Positions 1-8,424 of a stretch of DNA of 64,000 nucleotides are shown in pieces. Positions within the stretch are counted from its first letter, which is position 1; each line of letters opens with the position of its first letter. This stretch comes from JAZOXB01 sp040096185 (GTDB taxonomy: Bacteria > Bacillota > Clostridia > Oscillospirales > Oscillospiraceae), in contig NZ_JBBMFF010000270.1 of assembly GCF_040096185.1 (NCBI RefSeq), positions 40,277 to 104,276 on the forward strand, read 5' to 3'. The position numbers and the translations under genes were made by a program. The notes under the pieces are model-generated. The model was not told the DNA's origin, made no database searches, and worked only from the letters and a program-made list of their open reading frames with translations.

Positions 1-1
1 C

Positions 2-103
2 TATGAGCAGATTGCAGAAATGGAGGGATGCACCAAACGGGCAGTGAAATTCAGTGTAGACATCGCCGTGGAAAAGCTCAAAAAGTTTTTCAAAAATTTT
101 TGA
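2..103 (+). CDS. C-terminal end of a sigma-70 region-4-like protein (cut by window edge)
   Basis: Only the last 33 residues are in the window, in frame 2, ending at the TGA at 101-103. The visible part (YEQIAEMEGCTKRAV, then a lysine/phenylalanine-rich end) reads as the helix-turn-helix of a sigma region 4 protein. The protein encoded at 8425-8847 ends in the same way, with a helix-turn-helix and a LEKFLKEL tail. Proteins of this kind commonly precede the integration genes of clostridial conjugative elements. The start lies outside the window, so length and N-terminal domains are unknown. It belongs to the older, outer element. Confidence 0.6.
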   Translation, partial: YEQIAEMEGCTKRAVKFSVDIAVEKLKKFFKNF

Positions 104-684
104 GTTCAGACTACACAAATAGCCTTTAAGTGAGGAAACAGGTGGAGAGGTACGAAAACTCTCTGCCTGTTTTCCTTTTCGGCAAGCAGGGATGATCTTT
201 GACAACCGAATAACCATTCATCAAGCACATTCCTATTGCCATTGCGAAAGCATGAGCCACATTAGCGGCTGCGCCATAATCCGCATTGCGGGGAGCGAGA
301 AACAGTCGGCTATCACGGGCGGGTGGCTCCCGCCCCGGCGACGACCGGCAATAGGGCTAACGATACTCCCGTCCAGCCACAGTCCGAGCGTGATAAGCGG
401 CATTTCGACCGTGAAGCCGTCGCAGGCAATGGGGGCGGTTGCGAGAGAACCTCGTGAGGGTGAAATTCCCGTGGAGCCGACAGCCATCGGCCGCTTGATG
501 ACTTCCCAATAGAAAATCGGGGTGTCGAGGACAAATAGATTTTCTTCAAAATACTACGGTCAAGCGGCGGGACGGGTCAGACGAAACGGAGAATGCTTTA
601 TCTCTCACCGACCTCAATTCTGTTCTGCCGCTTGACCTCTACATAGGCGGAAACGCCTAAATACACAAAGGAGGTCATCACAGA
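104..684 (+). other. 580-nt structured intergenic region A (no convincing gene)
   Basis: No open frame here has a ribosome site and a credible protein. The region contains several inverted repeats. GGGCGGG/CCCGCCC forms a hairpin at 317-335. GGTCAAGCGGC (558-568) pairs perfectly with GCCGCTTGACC (627-637). AGGCG-GAAA-CGCCT (645-658) is a GNRA-type hairpin just before the ribosome site of the next gene. A 16-nt stretch at 197-212, CTTTGACAACCGAATA, recurs exactly at 8268-8283 on the minus strand in the equivalent place of the inner element. A structured leader or a recombination/transfer site is likely, but which one cannot be decided from sequence. Confidence 0.45.
133..180 (+). terminator. 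Rho-independent terminator after the sigma-like gene
   Basis: GGAAACAGGTGGAGAG pairs with CTCTCTGCCTGTTTTCC, with a small bulge, and a T-rich run (CCTTTTC) follows. It lies 30 nt after the stop codon of the upstream gene on the same strand. Confidence 0.6.
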
Positions 685-1209
685 ATGAACCACACATATT
701 TGCGCGGCGATATGTATTACGCCGATCTAGGCCGGGGTATCGGCTCCGAGCAGGAGGGCTATCGCCCCGTCGTGATCATTCAGAACAATGTCGGGAACAA
801 ACACAGCCCCACGGTCATTATCGCTTCCATTACGAGCAAAACCGGCGTGAAAGCCAAACTTCCCACCCACTACTACATCGACGCCGAGGACGGCTTGGAG
901 CTGCCCTCCATCGTCCTGCTGGAACAGCTGCGCACCGTCGATAAGCGACGCTTGGGCAACTTCATCGGGCATCTGTCCGAAAAGCACATTTGCGGCATCA
1001 ACCATGCGCTGGCGGTCAGCATCGGTCTGATCGAAAGCGTCCCGAAAAAACTGATCCTCTGCCTTTGCAGCACCTGCGCCGATAACTTCTGCGGCACGGG
1101 TGCTTATTCTTTGCGCAGGATCGAGCCGCAGCAGATCGAAAAGGATACCTGCACCTACTGCAATCAGCGGAAGGGATACGACTATGAGCTGATTCCGAAG
1201 AAACGGTAA
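685..1209 (+). CDS. PemK/MazF-family toxin with C-terminal zinc-knuckle extension
   Basis: The N-terminal ~120 residues match the MazF/PemK endoribonuclease fold: RGDMYYADLG at the start, EGYRPVVIIQNN, then HSPTVIIASITSK and the late LPSIVLLEQLRTVDKRRL segment. Family members cleave mRNA at short motifs. Residues 125-174 are an addition: C128xxC131, C136 and C156xxC159 look like a zinc-binding knuckle, which ordinary ~110-residue MazF proteins lack. The start is fixed by AAAGGAGG nine bases upstream. No MazE-like antitoxin precedes it; the next gene, 12 nt downstream, is an excisionase-like protein. It may therefore act in control of the element rather than as a classical toxin. The family call is firm, the role is inferred. 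Confidence 0.75.
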   Translation: MNHTYLRGDMYYADLGRGIGSEQEGYRPVVIIQNNVGNKHSPTVIIASITSKTGVKAKLPTHYYIDAEDGLELPSIVLLEQLRTVDKRRLGNFIGHLSEKHICGINHALAVSIGLIESVPKKLILCLCSTCADNFCGTGAYSLRRIEPQQIEKDTCTYCNQRKGYDYELIPKKR

Positions 1210-1221
1210 GGAGGACTACCT

Positions 1222-1440
1222 ATGGAATCTCAGGTAGCCTATAAATTGTTGTTCACCGAATATCCCGATGTAGTCAATGTCGAGCAGATGTGTGAAATGC
1301 TCGGTGGCATCTGCGATAAAACGGCATATCGGCTTTTGAAATCCGGCGAAATCAAGAGCTTTATCGTCGGCCGTCATTATCGAATCCCGAAGCTCAACAT
1401 TCTGGAATACTTGGAATTGATAGATAAATCTAATGCGTAA
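1222..1440 (+). CDS. Excisionase-like helix-turn-helix protein
   Basis: This 72-residue protein has the layout of excisionase-family DNA-binding proteins: VNVEQMCEMLGGICDKTAYRLLKSGEIKSFIVGRHYRIPKLNILEYL, a MerR/Xis-type winged helix. Such proteins bind the element ends and steer the adjacent tyrosine integrase towards excision. A GGAGG sits just before the ATG, 12 nt after the MazF-like gene, so the two are probably co-transcribed. The integrase follows 100 nt later. Because that integrase is now truncated, this protein probably has no working partner here. Confidence 0.75.
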   Translation: MESQVAYKLLFTEYPDVVNVEQMCEMLGGICDKTAYRLLKSGEIKSFIVGRHYRIPKLNILEYLELIDKSNA

Positions 1441-1471
1441 AACCTCGTTTGCACATTTGGCCTACGAGGTT
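1441..1471 (+). terminator. Possible weak terminator after the excisionase gene
   Basis: AACCTCG and CGAGGTT form a 7-bp stem right after the stop codon, followed by CTTTCTG rather than a true T-run. A TACAAT -10-like hexamer lies a few bases further on and could serve the integrase gene. Confidence 0.3.
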
Positions 1472-1539
1472 CTTTCTGCTACAATATGAATGTCAATGGC
1501 AGATGAATCTACGCTGTACCACTCAAAGGAGGTTTTATT

Positions 1540-2570
1540 ATGGTAGCAGGACATCTGCGAGAAAAAAACGGGTACTATCATATGGTACTGAATTATGTGG
1601 ACGAATACGGCAAACGGCACACGCCGTCGAAATCCACGGGTCTAACCGTAAAGGGAAACAAAAAGCGTGCCGAAAAAATGCTTTCCGAAGCTCGTGCCGC
1701 AAAAGAAGCCGAATTAGAGGCAAGAGCGATCGAACGAAGCACAGGCAAAGCCCCTGCGGGCACGATCCTTTTCACTGCATTTCTGCTTGACTGGCTGGAA
1801 ATGACGAAAAAGAATGTGGAGGAAACCACCTACGGGGCGTATGCAATGGGGATCAAAAACAAGATCATTCCGTACTTTGAAGAACACCATCCCGGACTGG
1901 CGCTGTGCGAGGTGACACCAAAACACATACAGGATTATTACACCTACGAATTGATGGTGCGAGGTGTTTCCGCAAACACGGTCATACATCGTCATGCCAA
2001 TATCCGTAAAGCCTTACAGCACGCTTTCAAGCTCGGTTTGATTGATACGAACCCTGCGGATCGCATTGAGCGACCGAAAAAAGAAAAGTTTGTCGGCAGC
2101 GTTTACGAAGAAGATGAACTAAACCGCCTTTTTGAGATCGTCAAAGGCGACCCCATAGAGCTTGGCGTTATCCTCGGCGCATTTTACGGACTGCGCCGAA
2201 GTGAAGCGGTTGGCTTGAAGTGGGACGCGATCGACTTCAAAAAGAAAACCATTACTATCCGGCATACCGTCACGCAGGCGACCATAGATGGCAAAAGCAA
2301 AATCATCCAAAAGGATCGGACAAAGACGAAATCCAGCTACCGCAGTCTGCCGCTTGTCCCGCCGTTTGAAGAATTGCTGCACCGTCTGAAAGCACAGCAG
2401 GAGTTGAATCAAAAACTATGCGGGCGTTCCTATTGCAAAAAATACACCGGTTATATCTATGTCAACGAGATCGGTGAACTTGTGAAGCCCGGATATCTCA
2501 CACAGCATTTTCCGCTGATTCTGCAAAAGAACGGTATGCGGAAGATTCGCTTTCATGATCTGCGGCACCC
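1540..2570 (+). pseudogene. Tyrosine integrase, truncated by insertion of the inner ICE
   Basis: The first 343 residues are a Tn916-family-type integrase: an N-terminal arm-binding domain (GYYHMVLNYVDEYGKRHTP), a SAM-like core-binding domain (~75-180) and the start of the catalytic domain with box I arginine in GLRRSEAVGL (about R219). The gene reads normally to HDLRH (box II, 339-343) and then changes abruptly at about 2569. The remaining frame to 2715 reads through the reverse complement of the neighbouring element. The second histidine and the catalytic tyrosine, which should follow within ~60 residues, are missing, so the enzyme must be inactive. AAAGGAGG before ATG 1540 supports the start. 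Confidence 0.88.
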
Positions 2571-2672
2571 GTATGTCAAGCCCACGACAAAAAAATTTGC
2601 ATCTTTTTTGAAGTTTTTTCGGGCAGCTGCAATAGCTGCCCGTAGCTGTTCCATACGGTATTCATGGCTCAT
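2553..2672 (-). CDS. Short gene downstream of the recombinases, cut at the element end
   Basis: The ATG overlaps the stop of the upstream recombinase (ATGA), so it is translationally coupled. The frame gives 39 residues, beginning MSHEYRMEQLRAAIAAARKNF and containing DANFFVVGLTYGC. The last few codons probably lie past the element boundary, inside the disrupted integrase (junction at about 2569). The native protein may therefore have been slightly different or longer in the circular form. I do not recognise the family. Its position as the fourth gene of the recombinase operon suggests a role in recombination or its control. Confidence 0.5.
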   Translation of the reverse strand: MSHEYRMEQLRAAIAAARKNFKKDANFFVVGLTYGCRRS

Positions 2673-4210
2673 GCTTCCTTTCCAGATTTCTCCGTTCCTA
2701 AAAAGTCCTGCGTAACATATTCTATCTCAATCCGATCCCCAGGAAAAACATATACCCTGTTGATAAGCCGGTCTATCAGCGATTGCGTCAGGACATCGGT
2801 GCTGCCTACTTCCTGAACAATTTCCCGCTGTTTCAGCCTCGCCTCATAATCACTCTGTATCTGTTTGGTCTGCGCTGTGATAGCGGCATGGACATTCTTG
2901 GCCTGTACCAGTTCCGCGTCATATACTGCTTTCTGTGACCGGTAGGTTTCCAGATCGATCTCGCCAAGCGCATACCGTTCATAAAGCTGCCGTTTGCTGT
3001 CCTGTATAGCCCGCAACTTATCTTCATGCTCGGCCTGCTGGACCGTCTGTAAATCCAGCTTATCTTTACTGCCGTCGATTCCCAACGCCGGACACATCTG
3101 CGCCCGGATCGTCTCAAAGACTACCTGCTCCAGATCAGCCATCTTTACCCGCACGCCATGACAGGGAAAACTTTCTGACACTTCGGAATGACGGCAATAA
3201 AACCATGCTCCATTTCTGAGTGACATAGCATGATCGCAGCATCCACAAAACACCTTTCCCCGAAGCAGATAGTCACGCCTTTTTTTATTGGGGAGGGAAA
3301 AACGCTTAATAGAAGTATTGGCCTGCTCAAACAATTCCTTGCTGACAATCGCGGAATGATGGTCGGGGATTTTGAACCACTCGCTTTCATCTTTGAGCTT
3401 CATGCAGCGGCTGCCGATTTCCTGCACCTTGCGTTTGCCGATTATGTAGGTGCCGATATACCGCTGATCCTCCAGCATCCGCAGGACTGTTGAACTGCTC
3501 CATACGCCGTGTGTCCTTGACACATTATAATGGTCTTTTCCGTTATCCCTCCGATACTCTCCAGGCGTGGGAATATGGAGGGCGTACAACTTGCGGGTGA
3601 TCTCTGCTGCGGTATTGCCTTCAGCCGCCCATTCAAATATCAGACGGACATTTCCCGCAACATTTTCGTCCGGCTCCATACGCCCGTCTGCGCTTTTGCG
3701 GTAGCCGTAAGGACAGATAACGCTCTGGTACTCGCCCCGGCGCATCTTCGCATATTTGGCGCTTTTTGTTTTCATGGACATATCACGGCTGTAGCACTCG
3801 CTGATAAGATACTTAAAGGCAACATCAATCCCTCCGGTATCTCCTTTGAAATTGACGGTGTCAAAATCGTCGCTGACAGAGATAAACCGGGTGTGATAGA
3901 GCGGAAACACCCGCTCGATGAAATAACCGGTCTCAATGCTGTTGCGTCCAAACCGGGATAGGTCTTTGACAATGATACAGTCGATACTTCCTGCCTGCAC
4001 CATCGTCAAAAGCTCCTGCACTGCGGGACGTTCAAAATTCGTACCCGTATGGCCATTATCGACAAACTCCAAAACCTCGCCATTATCCCATTCCGGCAGC
4101 GACATGGCTTTTTCCCGCAGGATAAGGCGCTGGTTCGGAATACTCAAACTTTCTGTCTTAATATCCTCCACGGATAACCGAATATAAAGGGCAATTACAT
4201 ATTTGCGCAT
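2669..4210 (-). CDS. Large serine recombinase 1 (third in the operon)
   Basis: This 513-residue protein has all parts of a large serine recombinase. The resolvase catalytic domain has nucleophile Ser13 in YIRLS and the DLSRFGRNSIETG arginine/helix-E motif. A recombinase domain follows (PYGYRKS...). The zinc ribbon is VFCGCCDHAMSLR with later cysteines, followed by a long coiled coil (~390-470). Such enzymes cut and rejoin attachment sites through a 2-bp core without host factors. The gene overlaps the end of the second recombinase by 16 nt, so the three are one operon. It is the least like the other two in the linker regions, which suggests long divergence rather than recent duplication. Confidence 0.92.
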   Translation of the reverse strand: MRKYVIALYIRLSVEDIKTESLSIPNQRLILREKAMSLPEWDNGEVLEFVDNGHTGTNFERPAVQELLTMVQAGSIDCIIVKDLSRFGRNSIETGYFIERVFPLYHTRFISVSDDFDTVNFKGDTGGIDVAFKYLISECYSRDMSMKTKSAKYAKMRRGEYQSVICPYGYRKSADGRMEPDENVAGNVRLIFEWAAEGNTAAEITRKLYALHIPTPGEYRRDNGKDHYNVSRTHGVWSSSTVLRMLEDQRYIGTYIIGKRKVQEIGSRCMKLKDESEWFKIPDHHSAIVSKELFEQANTSIKRFSLPNKKRRDYLLRGKVFCGCCDHAMSLRNGAWFYCRHSEVSESFPCHGVRVKMADLEQVVFETIRAQMCPALGIDGSKDKLDLQTVQQAEHEDKLRAIQDSKRQLYERYALGEIDLETYRSQKAVYDAELVQAKNVHAAITAQTKQIQSDYEARLKQREIVQEVGSTDVLTQSLIDRLINRVYVFPGDRIEIEYVTQDFLGTEKSGKEA

Positions 4211-5847
4211 GACTCCACTTCCTTTCCCTGAAATTCACTCTTAAAGCGGAAGGTCACATGAATATCCCGTTTGTGGTCTATCTCGATCCGCTCAATCAGC
4301 CGGTCAATCAGTTCTGCCGTAAGCAGGTGATCCTTTGCCAGTGACTTTGCATCCTTTTCCATAGTCCGGTAGCGTACAAACTGTTCGTCGAGAGCATCCA
4401 TATCCCTTTCAAGCTCGGTGATCTCACCGGACAGTGTATTGATGGATTCCTCATAATCCGCTTTCAGTTCAAAGTATTCCTCGCTTGTCAAAACACCCTG
4501 TACAAAGTTCTCATATAGGCCGCGGATCAACCGGCGTTTCTTTTCAATTTCCTGCCGTTTGGATGACATCTGGCCCCTGAGTTTATCCTTTTCCTGTTTT
4601 TGCCTTGCCTCCAACTGAAAGAGGGGGAGAGACATTCCCAGGGCAACCGTCAGCTCTTTCTCCAAAACAGATGTGACCGTAGCGATCAGCTCCGTTTCCT
4701 GTATCATCACACCCTTGCAGCTATCTTTTTCTACCCGGCTGTTGGTAAGGCAATGAAACCAGTAAATATCCGGCCCTTTTTTGCGCTCCGCCCGCTGCCG
4801 GTGGAGACTCCTGCCGCAATCCGCACAGAATACCTTTCCCTTAAAGATATTGGGGGTATATGGTTTTTTTGGCACAGCCTTGCTTTGCTCGCAGACCTGT
4901 TTCCGATAGTCCTGTACCGCCTCAAAAACCGCATGGCTGATAATAGGCTCATGGGTATGCCTTGCAACGATCAGATTATCGTCTCCGGCCTGTACCTGCT
5001 GGTGGTCTACAATTTTGGTCTTGCCCTGTACCAGATCACCGGTATAAACCTCACTTTCCAGTATCTTCATTACAGTACGGGTCTGCCATTTCCCGCTCCC
5101 GATCAGCCCAGGGCTGGTAATTTCACCGGTAGTCTTTTTATAATGGCTTGGGGCAGGAATCCCCATTTCATTCAGATTACGCACAATACGGTTTAACGCT
5201 ACACGCTCATAAGCCCACTGGAAAATCTGCTGCACAACAGGAGCGGCGGCCTCGTCAATCAGCAGTTTATGACAGTTCTCCGGGTCTTTCCGGTAGCCGT
5301 ATGGAGCCCGTGCGCCAATATAGTCACCGTCTTTCATGGCCTGCCTTGCCTGGGCCTTGATCTTCCGGCCAATATCCAGCGAATAGGCTTCATTTATCAT
5401 GTTTTTCAGCGGAAGCATAATGCCTCCGTGAAGATTGCCGGGGTCTGCCGTATCAAACTGATCTGTAGCCGCAATAAAACGGACATTGTGCGTGTAGAAA
5501 TACTGTTCGATATAATAGCCGGTATCAATGGAATTACGCCCCAGGCGGGATAGGTCCTTAACAATCACACAGTTGATATAGCCTGCCTCAATATCCGAAA
5601 GCATCTGTTGAAAGCCCGGACGATGGAAATTCGTGCCCGTCATGCCGTTGTCGATATAGGTATCATAGACGACAAAATCCGGTTTATCAGCAAGAAAATC
5701 ATTCAGGACCAGCTTTTGGTTTTCCACCGAACATCCCCGTTTCTTGTTATCCTCCACGGAAAGCCGGATATACAGTGCTACATGAACATATAAAGATGGT
5801 ACTGGCTCAGCCGTGATTACTGTTTCTTTTCTGCTCTTTCTTGCCAT
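4195..5847 (-). CDS. Large serine recombinase 2 (middle of the operon)
   Basis: 550 residues. A short extra N-terminus of ~20 residues precedes the catalytic domain, whose nucleophile is Ser30 in YIRLS; the DLSRLGRNSIDTG motif is intact. The recombinase domain (RAPYGYRKDPENCHKL), zinc ribbon (VFCADCGRSLHRQ plus a downstream cysteine pair) and a coiled coil (~400-480) follow. The ATG comes directly after the stop of the preceding gene. All visible catalytic residues are present, so it is probably active. Whether it works alone or with its neighbours cannot be told from sequence. Confidence 0.93.
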   Translation of the reverse strand: MARKSRKETVITAEPVPSLYVHVALYIRLSVEDNKKRGCSVENQKLVLNDFLADKPDFVVYDTYIDNGMTGTNFHRPGFQQMLSDIEAGYINCVIVKDLSRLGRNSIDTGYYIEQYFYTHNVRFIAATDQFDTADPGNLHGGIMLPLKNMINEAYSLDIGRKIKAQARQAMKDGDYIGARAPYGYRKDPENCHKLLIDEAAAPVVQQIFQWAYERVALNRIVRNLNEMGIPAPSHYKKTTGEITSPGLIGSGKWQTRTVMKILESEVYTGDLVQGKTKIVDHQQVQAGDDNLIVARHTHEPIISHAVFEAVQDYRKQVCEQSKAVPKKPYTPNIFKGKVFCADCGRSLHRQRAERKKGPDIYWFHCLTNSRVEKDSCKGVMIQETELIATVTSVLEKELTVALGMSLPLFQLEARQKQEKDKLRGQMSSKRQEIEKKRRLIRGLYENFVQGVLTSEEYFELKADYEESINTLSGEITELERDMDALDEQFVRYRTMEKDAKSLAKDHLLTAELIDRLIERIEIDHKRDIHVTFRFKSEFQGKEVESCANM

Positions 5848-7476
5848 TTAACCCACCTTCCTTTCCGCGGCCTGTTCTACGATCTGCTCTGCCAGGGCAA
5901 CCGCTTTTTTGTATTCGTCCTGATAATTAAATTCAATATGCAGCTCGTCCTTGCTAATCACGCGAATACTGCGGATAAGCTGCATGACTGCGCGGCGGTC
6001 AATTTCCTCCATCGTGGAAAACTGCATGAAGTGATTGATCCAGCGGTTCCGCTCGCTGCGGTTTTCCAATACATCTGTCAGCCGTTCCTCCCATTCCGCA
6101 ACTGCCTTTTGCAGCAATTCAATGTCCGCATTGTATTTCCGCTTGTAGGATAGATATTCTTCTTTGGTAAGAATCCCGCTCACCAGATTTTCATAGAGCT
6201 TCGTCTTGAAACCCTCAATCTGTGCCAACTGTTTTTCATTGGCTCTGATCTGTCCGGCGTATTCCTGGGCCAGTTCCCGGTTGATCCGTTCCTGACTGAT
6301 ACTGGACAACAGCGAATCCAGAGAAGCCACATTTTCAATATGGCCCTTTAAGCTGTCCTGCACACACTCGATCAAGTCGTCCTCTTTCAGCATCACAGAG
6401 GAAGCGCAGCCATTCTTTTTGCCCGTAGGGCAATAGTAGTAGTGGTATTCCTTGTCTTTGTAGCGGTTTGTCTTACGGGTCATGCGGCAGCCGCAGCATC
6501 CACAGATCAAAATACCGGAGAACAGATATACCTTATCCGATTTAGGAGAGGTCCGGGTGTCAATCCGGCGAAGTCGCTGAATCAGGTCAAAATCGTGTTT
6601 CTGGATAATCGCCTCATGGGTGCCCTCTACACGAATCCACTCGGATGAAGGCTTATCCTCACGCTCCTTCAATTTGAAGTGGGGCGTTGTCTGTTTTCCC
6701 TGCACCAGTGTCCCGGTATAGGTTTCGTCCTTCAAAATGCGGATGATGGTAGTGGCAGACCATTTACAATCCTTACGGTCCGTATAGCCGCCTTTGGCAT
6801 GGGGCATCCCGTGATTCCTCTTATAAGCCAGCGGAGAGAGAATACCCATGCGGTTCAGTTCATCAGCAATATGGGAAGCACTGAATCCTTCCAGACGCTT
6901 TCTGAAAATATCCCGTACCACACCCGCTGCATACTCGTCAACTTCCAAACTCTTATGCTTGTCGCCAGTTTTTACATAACCGTAAATAGTAAAAGCTCCA
7001 ACAAAATCACCGCTGCGTCGTTTCACATCCAGGGCACTCCGGGTCTTTACGGAAATATCCCGGCAGTATGCCTCGTTCATAATGTTTTTTACCGATACGG
7101 TGAGATCATCTGCAGCGTCATTTTCCGTGTCTACATTGTCATTGATGGCGATAAAACGGACGCCGTAGGCCGGAAATACCCGACGCATATAACGGCCCGT
7201 CTCTATGTACTCACGCCCCAGGCGGGAAAGGTCTTTTACAATGACACAGTTAGCCTCGCCCTGTTCGATCATCCGCATCATTTCCTGAAATGCTGGACGG
7301 TCAAAGAGGACACCGCTGTAACCGTCGTCAATCTTTTCTGCCACAACCTCAATCTCCGGGTGCCGGGCAATGAAATCATCAATGAGCCGCCGCTGATTGG
7401 CAACGCTGTCACTTTCCACCGACTTGTCATCCGTATAGGAAAGACGGATATACTTAATAGCTTTATAAACCTGCAT
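5848..7476 (-). CDS. Large serine recombinase 3 (first in the operon)
   Basis: 542 residues from ATG 7476, chosen because AAAGGAGTG lies 7 nt upstream; the frame stays open further upstream but has no ribosome site there. Nucleophile Ser13 lies in YIRLS, followed by DLSRLGREYIETG, then the recombinase domain (FTIYGYVKTGDKHKSLE), a zinc ribbon (LICGCCGCRMTRK with a second cysteine pair), a coiled coil and an acidic/basic tail ending AAERKVG. It is the promoter-proximal gene of the three-recombinase operon; a sigma-A-like promoter lies at 7563-7591. Confidence 0.93.
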   Translation of the reverse strand: MQVYKAIKYIRLSYTDDKSVESDSVANQRRLIDDFIARHPEIEVVAEKIDDGYSGVLFDRPAFQEMMRMIEQGEANCVIVKDLSRLGREYIETGRYMRRVFPAYGVRFIAINDNVDTENDAADDLTVSVKNIMNEAYCRDISVKTRSALDVKRRSGDFVGAFTIYGYVKTGDKHKSLEVDEYAAGVVRDIFRKRLEGFSASHIADELNRMGILSPLAYKRNHGMPHAKGGYTDRKDCKWSATTIIRILKDETYTGTLVQGKQTTPHFKLKEREDKPSSEWIRVEGTHEAIIQKHDFDLIQRLRRIDTRTSPKSDKVYLFSGILICGCCGCRMTRKTNRYKDKEYHYYYCPTGKKNGCASSVMLKEDDLIECVQDSLKGHIENVASLDSLLSSISQERINRELAQEYAGQIRANEKQLAQIEGFKTKLYENLVSGILTKEEYLSYKRKYNADIELLQKAVAEWEERLTDVLENRSERNRWINHFMQFSTMEEIDRRAVMQLIRSIRVISKDELHIEFNYQDEYKKAVALAEQIVEQAAERKVG

Positions 7477-7562
7477 AAAAAAACACTCCTTTCGTTGCGC
7501 AGAAAAATCCCCGCAATTCAAGAAGTGTGGTTATGCCGTATTCAATTCCTTTTCCGACTCTT

Positions 7563-7591
7563 ATTGTACCACGCTCTTACGGGAAAGTCAG
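7563..7591 (-). promoter_or_regulatory. Putative promoter of the recombinase operon
   Basis: On the minus strand CTGACT, a 17-nt spacer and TACAAT sit ~85 nt upstream of the first recombinase. The -10 matches 5 of 6 consensus bases; the -35 is moderate. Confidence 0.45.
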
Positions 7592-7615
7592 CCCTTTTCT
7601 GGAAGAAATTTTGCT

Positions 7616-7828
7616 TCACCGTAAAATACCCTTGATACATTCCTCCAGGGTGGCACCGCCAGGGGCAAAGCTGGCCCGGACGGTAAAACGTCCGCACTTA
7701 AAACGGTAAGGGTTTTTGATCTGGCGCACAAATTCAGTGATTCGTTCCTCGCGGGGAAGCTCCTTATCCACGGTGACATCCCGAATGTCTACCAATGAAC
7801 CGCTTCCGCCAGCAGTAATATTCTCCAT
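7616..7828 (-). CDS. Small conserved element protein (DUF6870-like)
   Basis: A 70-residue protein with SLVDIRDVTVDKELPREERI, then FVRQIKNPYRFKCG and a TLEEC...GIL end. From memory this is the pattern of a small family (DUF6870) found next to serine recombinase or conjugation genes in Clostridia; I could not verify this. AAGGAG before ATG 7828 supports the start. It lies between the structured region B and the recombinase promoter, so it may be transcribed separately from the recombinases. Function unknown; a regulator or recombination helper is only a guess. Confidence 0.6.
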   Translation of the reverse strand: MENITAGGSGSLVDIRDVTVDKELPREERITEFVRQIKNPYRFKCGRFTVRASFAPGGATLEECIKGILR

Positions 7829-8424
7829 AATACCAACTCCTTCCTGAAATTACTGGTCTATCAAAACCACATGAATAAGCCGGACCCGCCCTATAAATAG
7901 AAACAGGTCCGGCCCATTGTATCTGATTTCGATTTTGCTTGCCGTATTTGCCACGCCCCCCGGCAGCTCTGTCTACACAAAGCGGGGTTGCCATAGGCTG
8001 CGGCCAGCTTTACCGCATCATAGCCCCGCAGATGCCGCCGCTTTGCCAGAGCAAGCGCACACCGCAGGGACTTCCCTTCAAGTCCGTGAGAGATTGTGAA
8101 AAAGTACCATTATGATCTGCGCCGTCGTCGCGCCCGGCCTGCCACAGCCGGGTCAATGGATTGCGTGGATCGCTCGGACAGCCGGATTCATCACCTCCCT
8201 GGCTGCCTGTCTTTGCGCCGCTCCATTTGCCGCTCGGAACACAGAATGACGTACCCATAGCAACGTATATTCGGTTGTCAAAGTGCAACGAGGGCACGGC
8301 CATTATGACATTTTATAGTTGGGGTGGACCAGAGCATGTGCTGTATGGCCGCACCCATTGGACTTGTCTGCCGAATATGTCCCTCTATTATTCATTTCAT
8401 TTTCGGGGGCAAAGTTGCCGTCTG
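7829..8424 (-). other. 595-nt structured intergenic region B (no convincing gene)
   Basis: This region lies between the sigma-like gene and the recombination genes, as region A (104-684) does in the outer element. It contains the 16-nt CTTTGACAACCGAATA (8268-8283, minus strand) shared exactly with region A. TTGACA within it could be a -35 box, with TATGGG as a poor -10 16 nt later. GCCGGACC/GGTCCGGC (7879-7913) forms a hairpin just before the next gene. Open frames here lack ribosome sites and have improbable composition. Confidence 0.4.

Noticed and set aside
233..512. Short open frames on both strands in intergenic region A
   Set aside because: No ribosome site, overlapping on both strands, odd composition. 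The conservation I suspect seems to be of DNA or RNA, not protein.
2621..2641. GGGCAGCT/AGCTGCCC inverted repeat, considered as a terminator of the recombinase operon
   Set aside because: It lies inside the small coupled gene (2553-2672; it codes RAAIAAAR) and has no T-run after it in either direction.
8010..8303. Minus-strand open frame of ~97 codons in region B (VPSLHFDNRIYVAMGTS...)
   Set aside because: No ribosome site and no domain; it shares the 16-mer with region A, which points to a non-coding conserved sequence.
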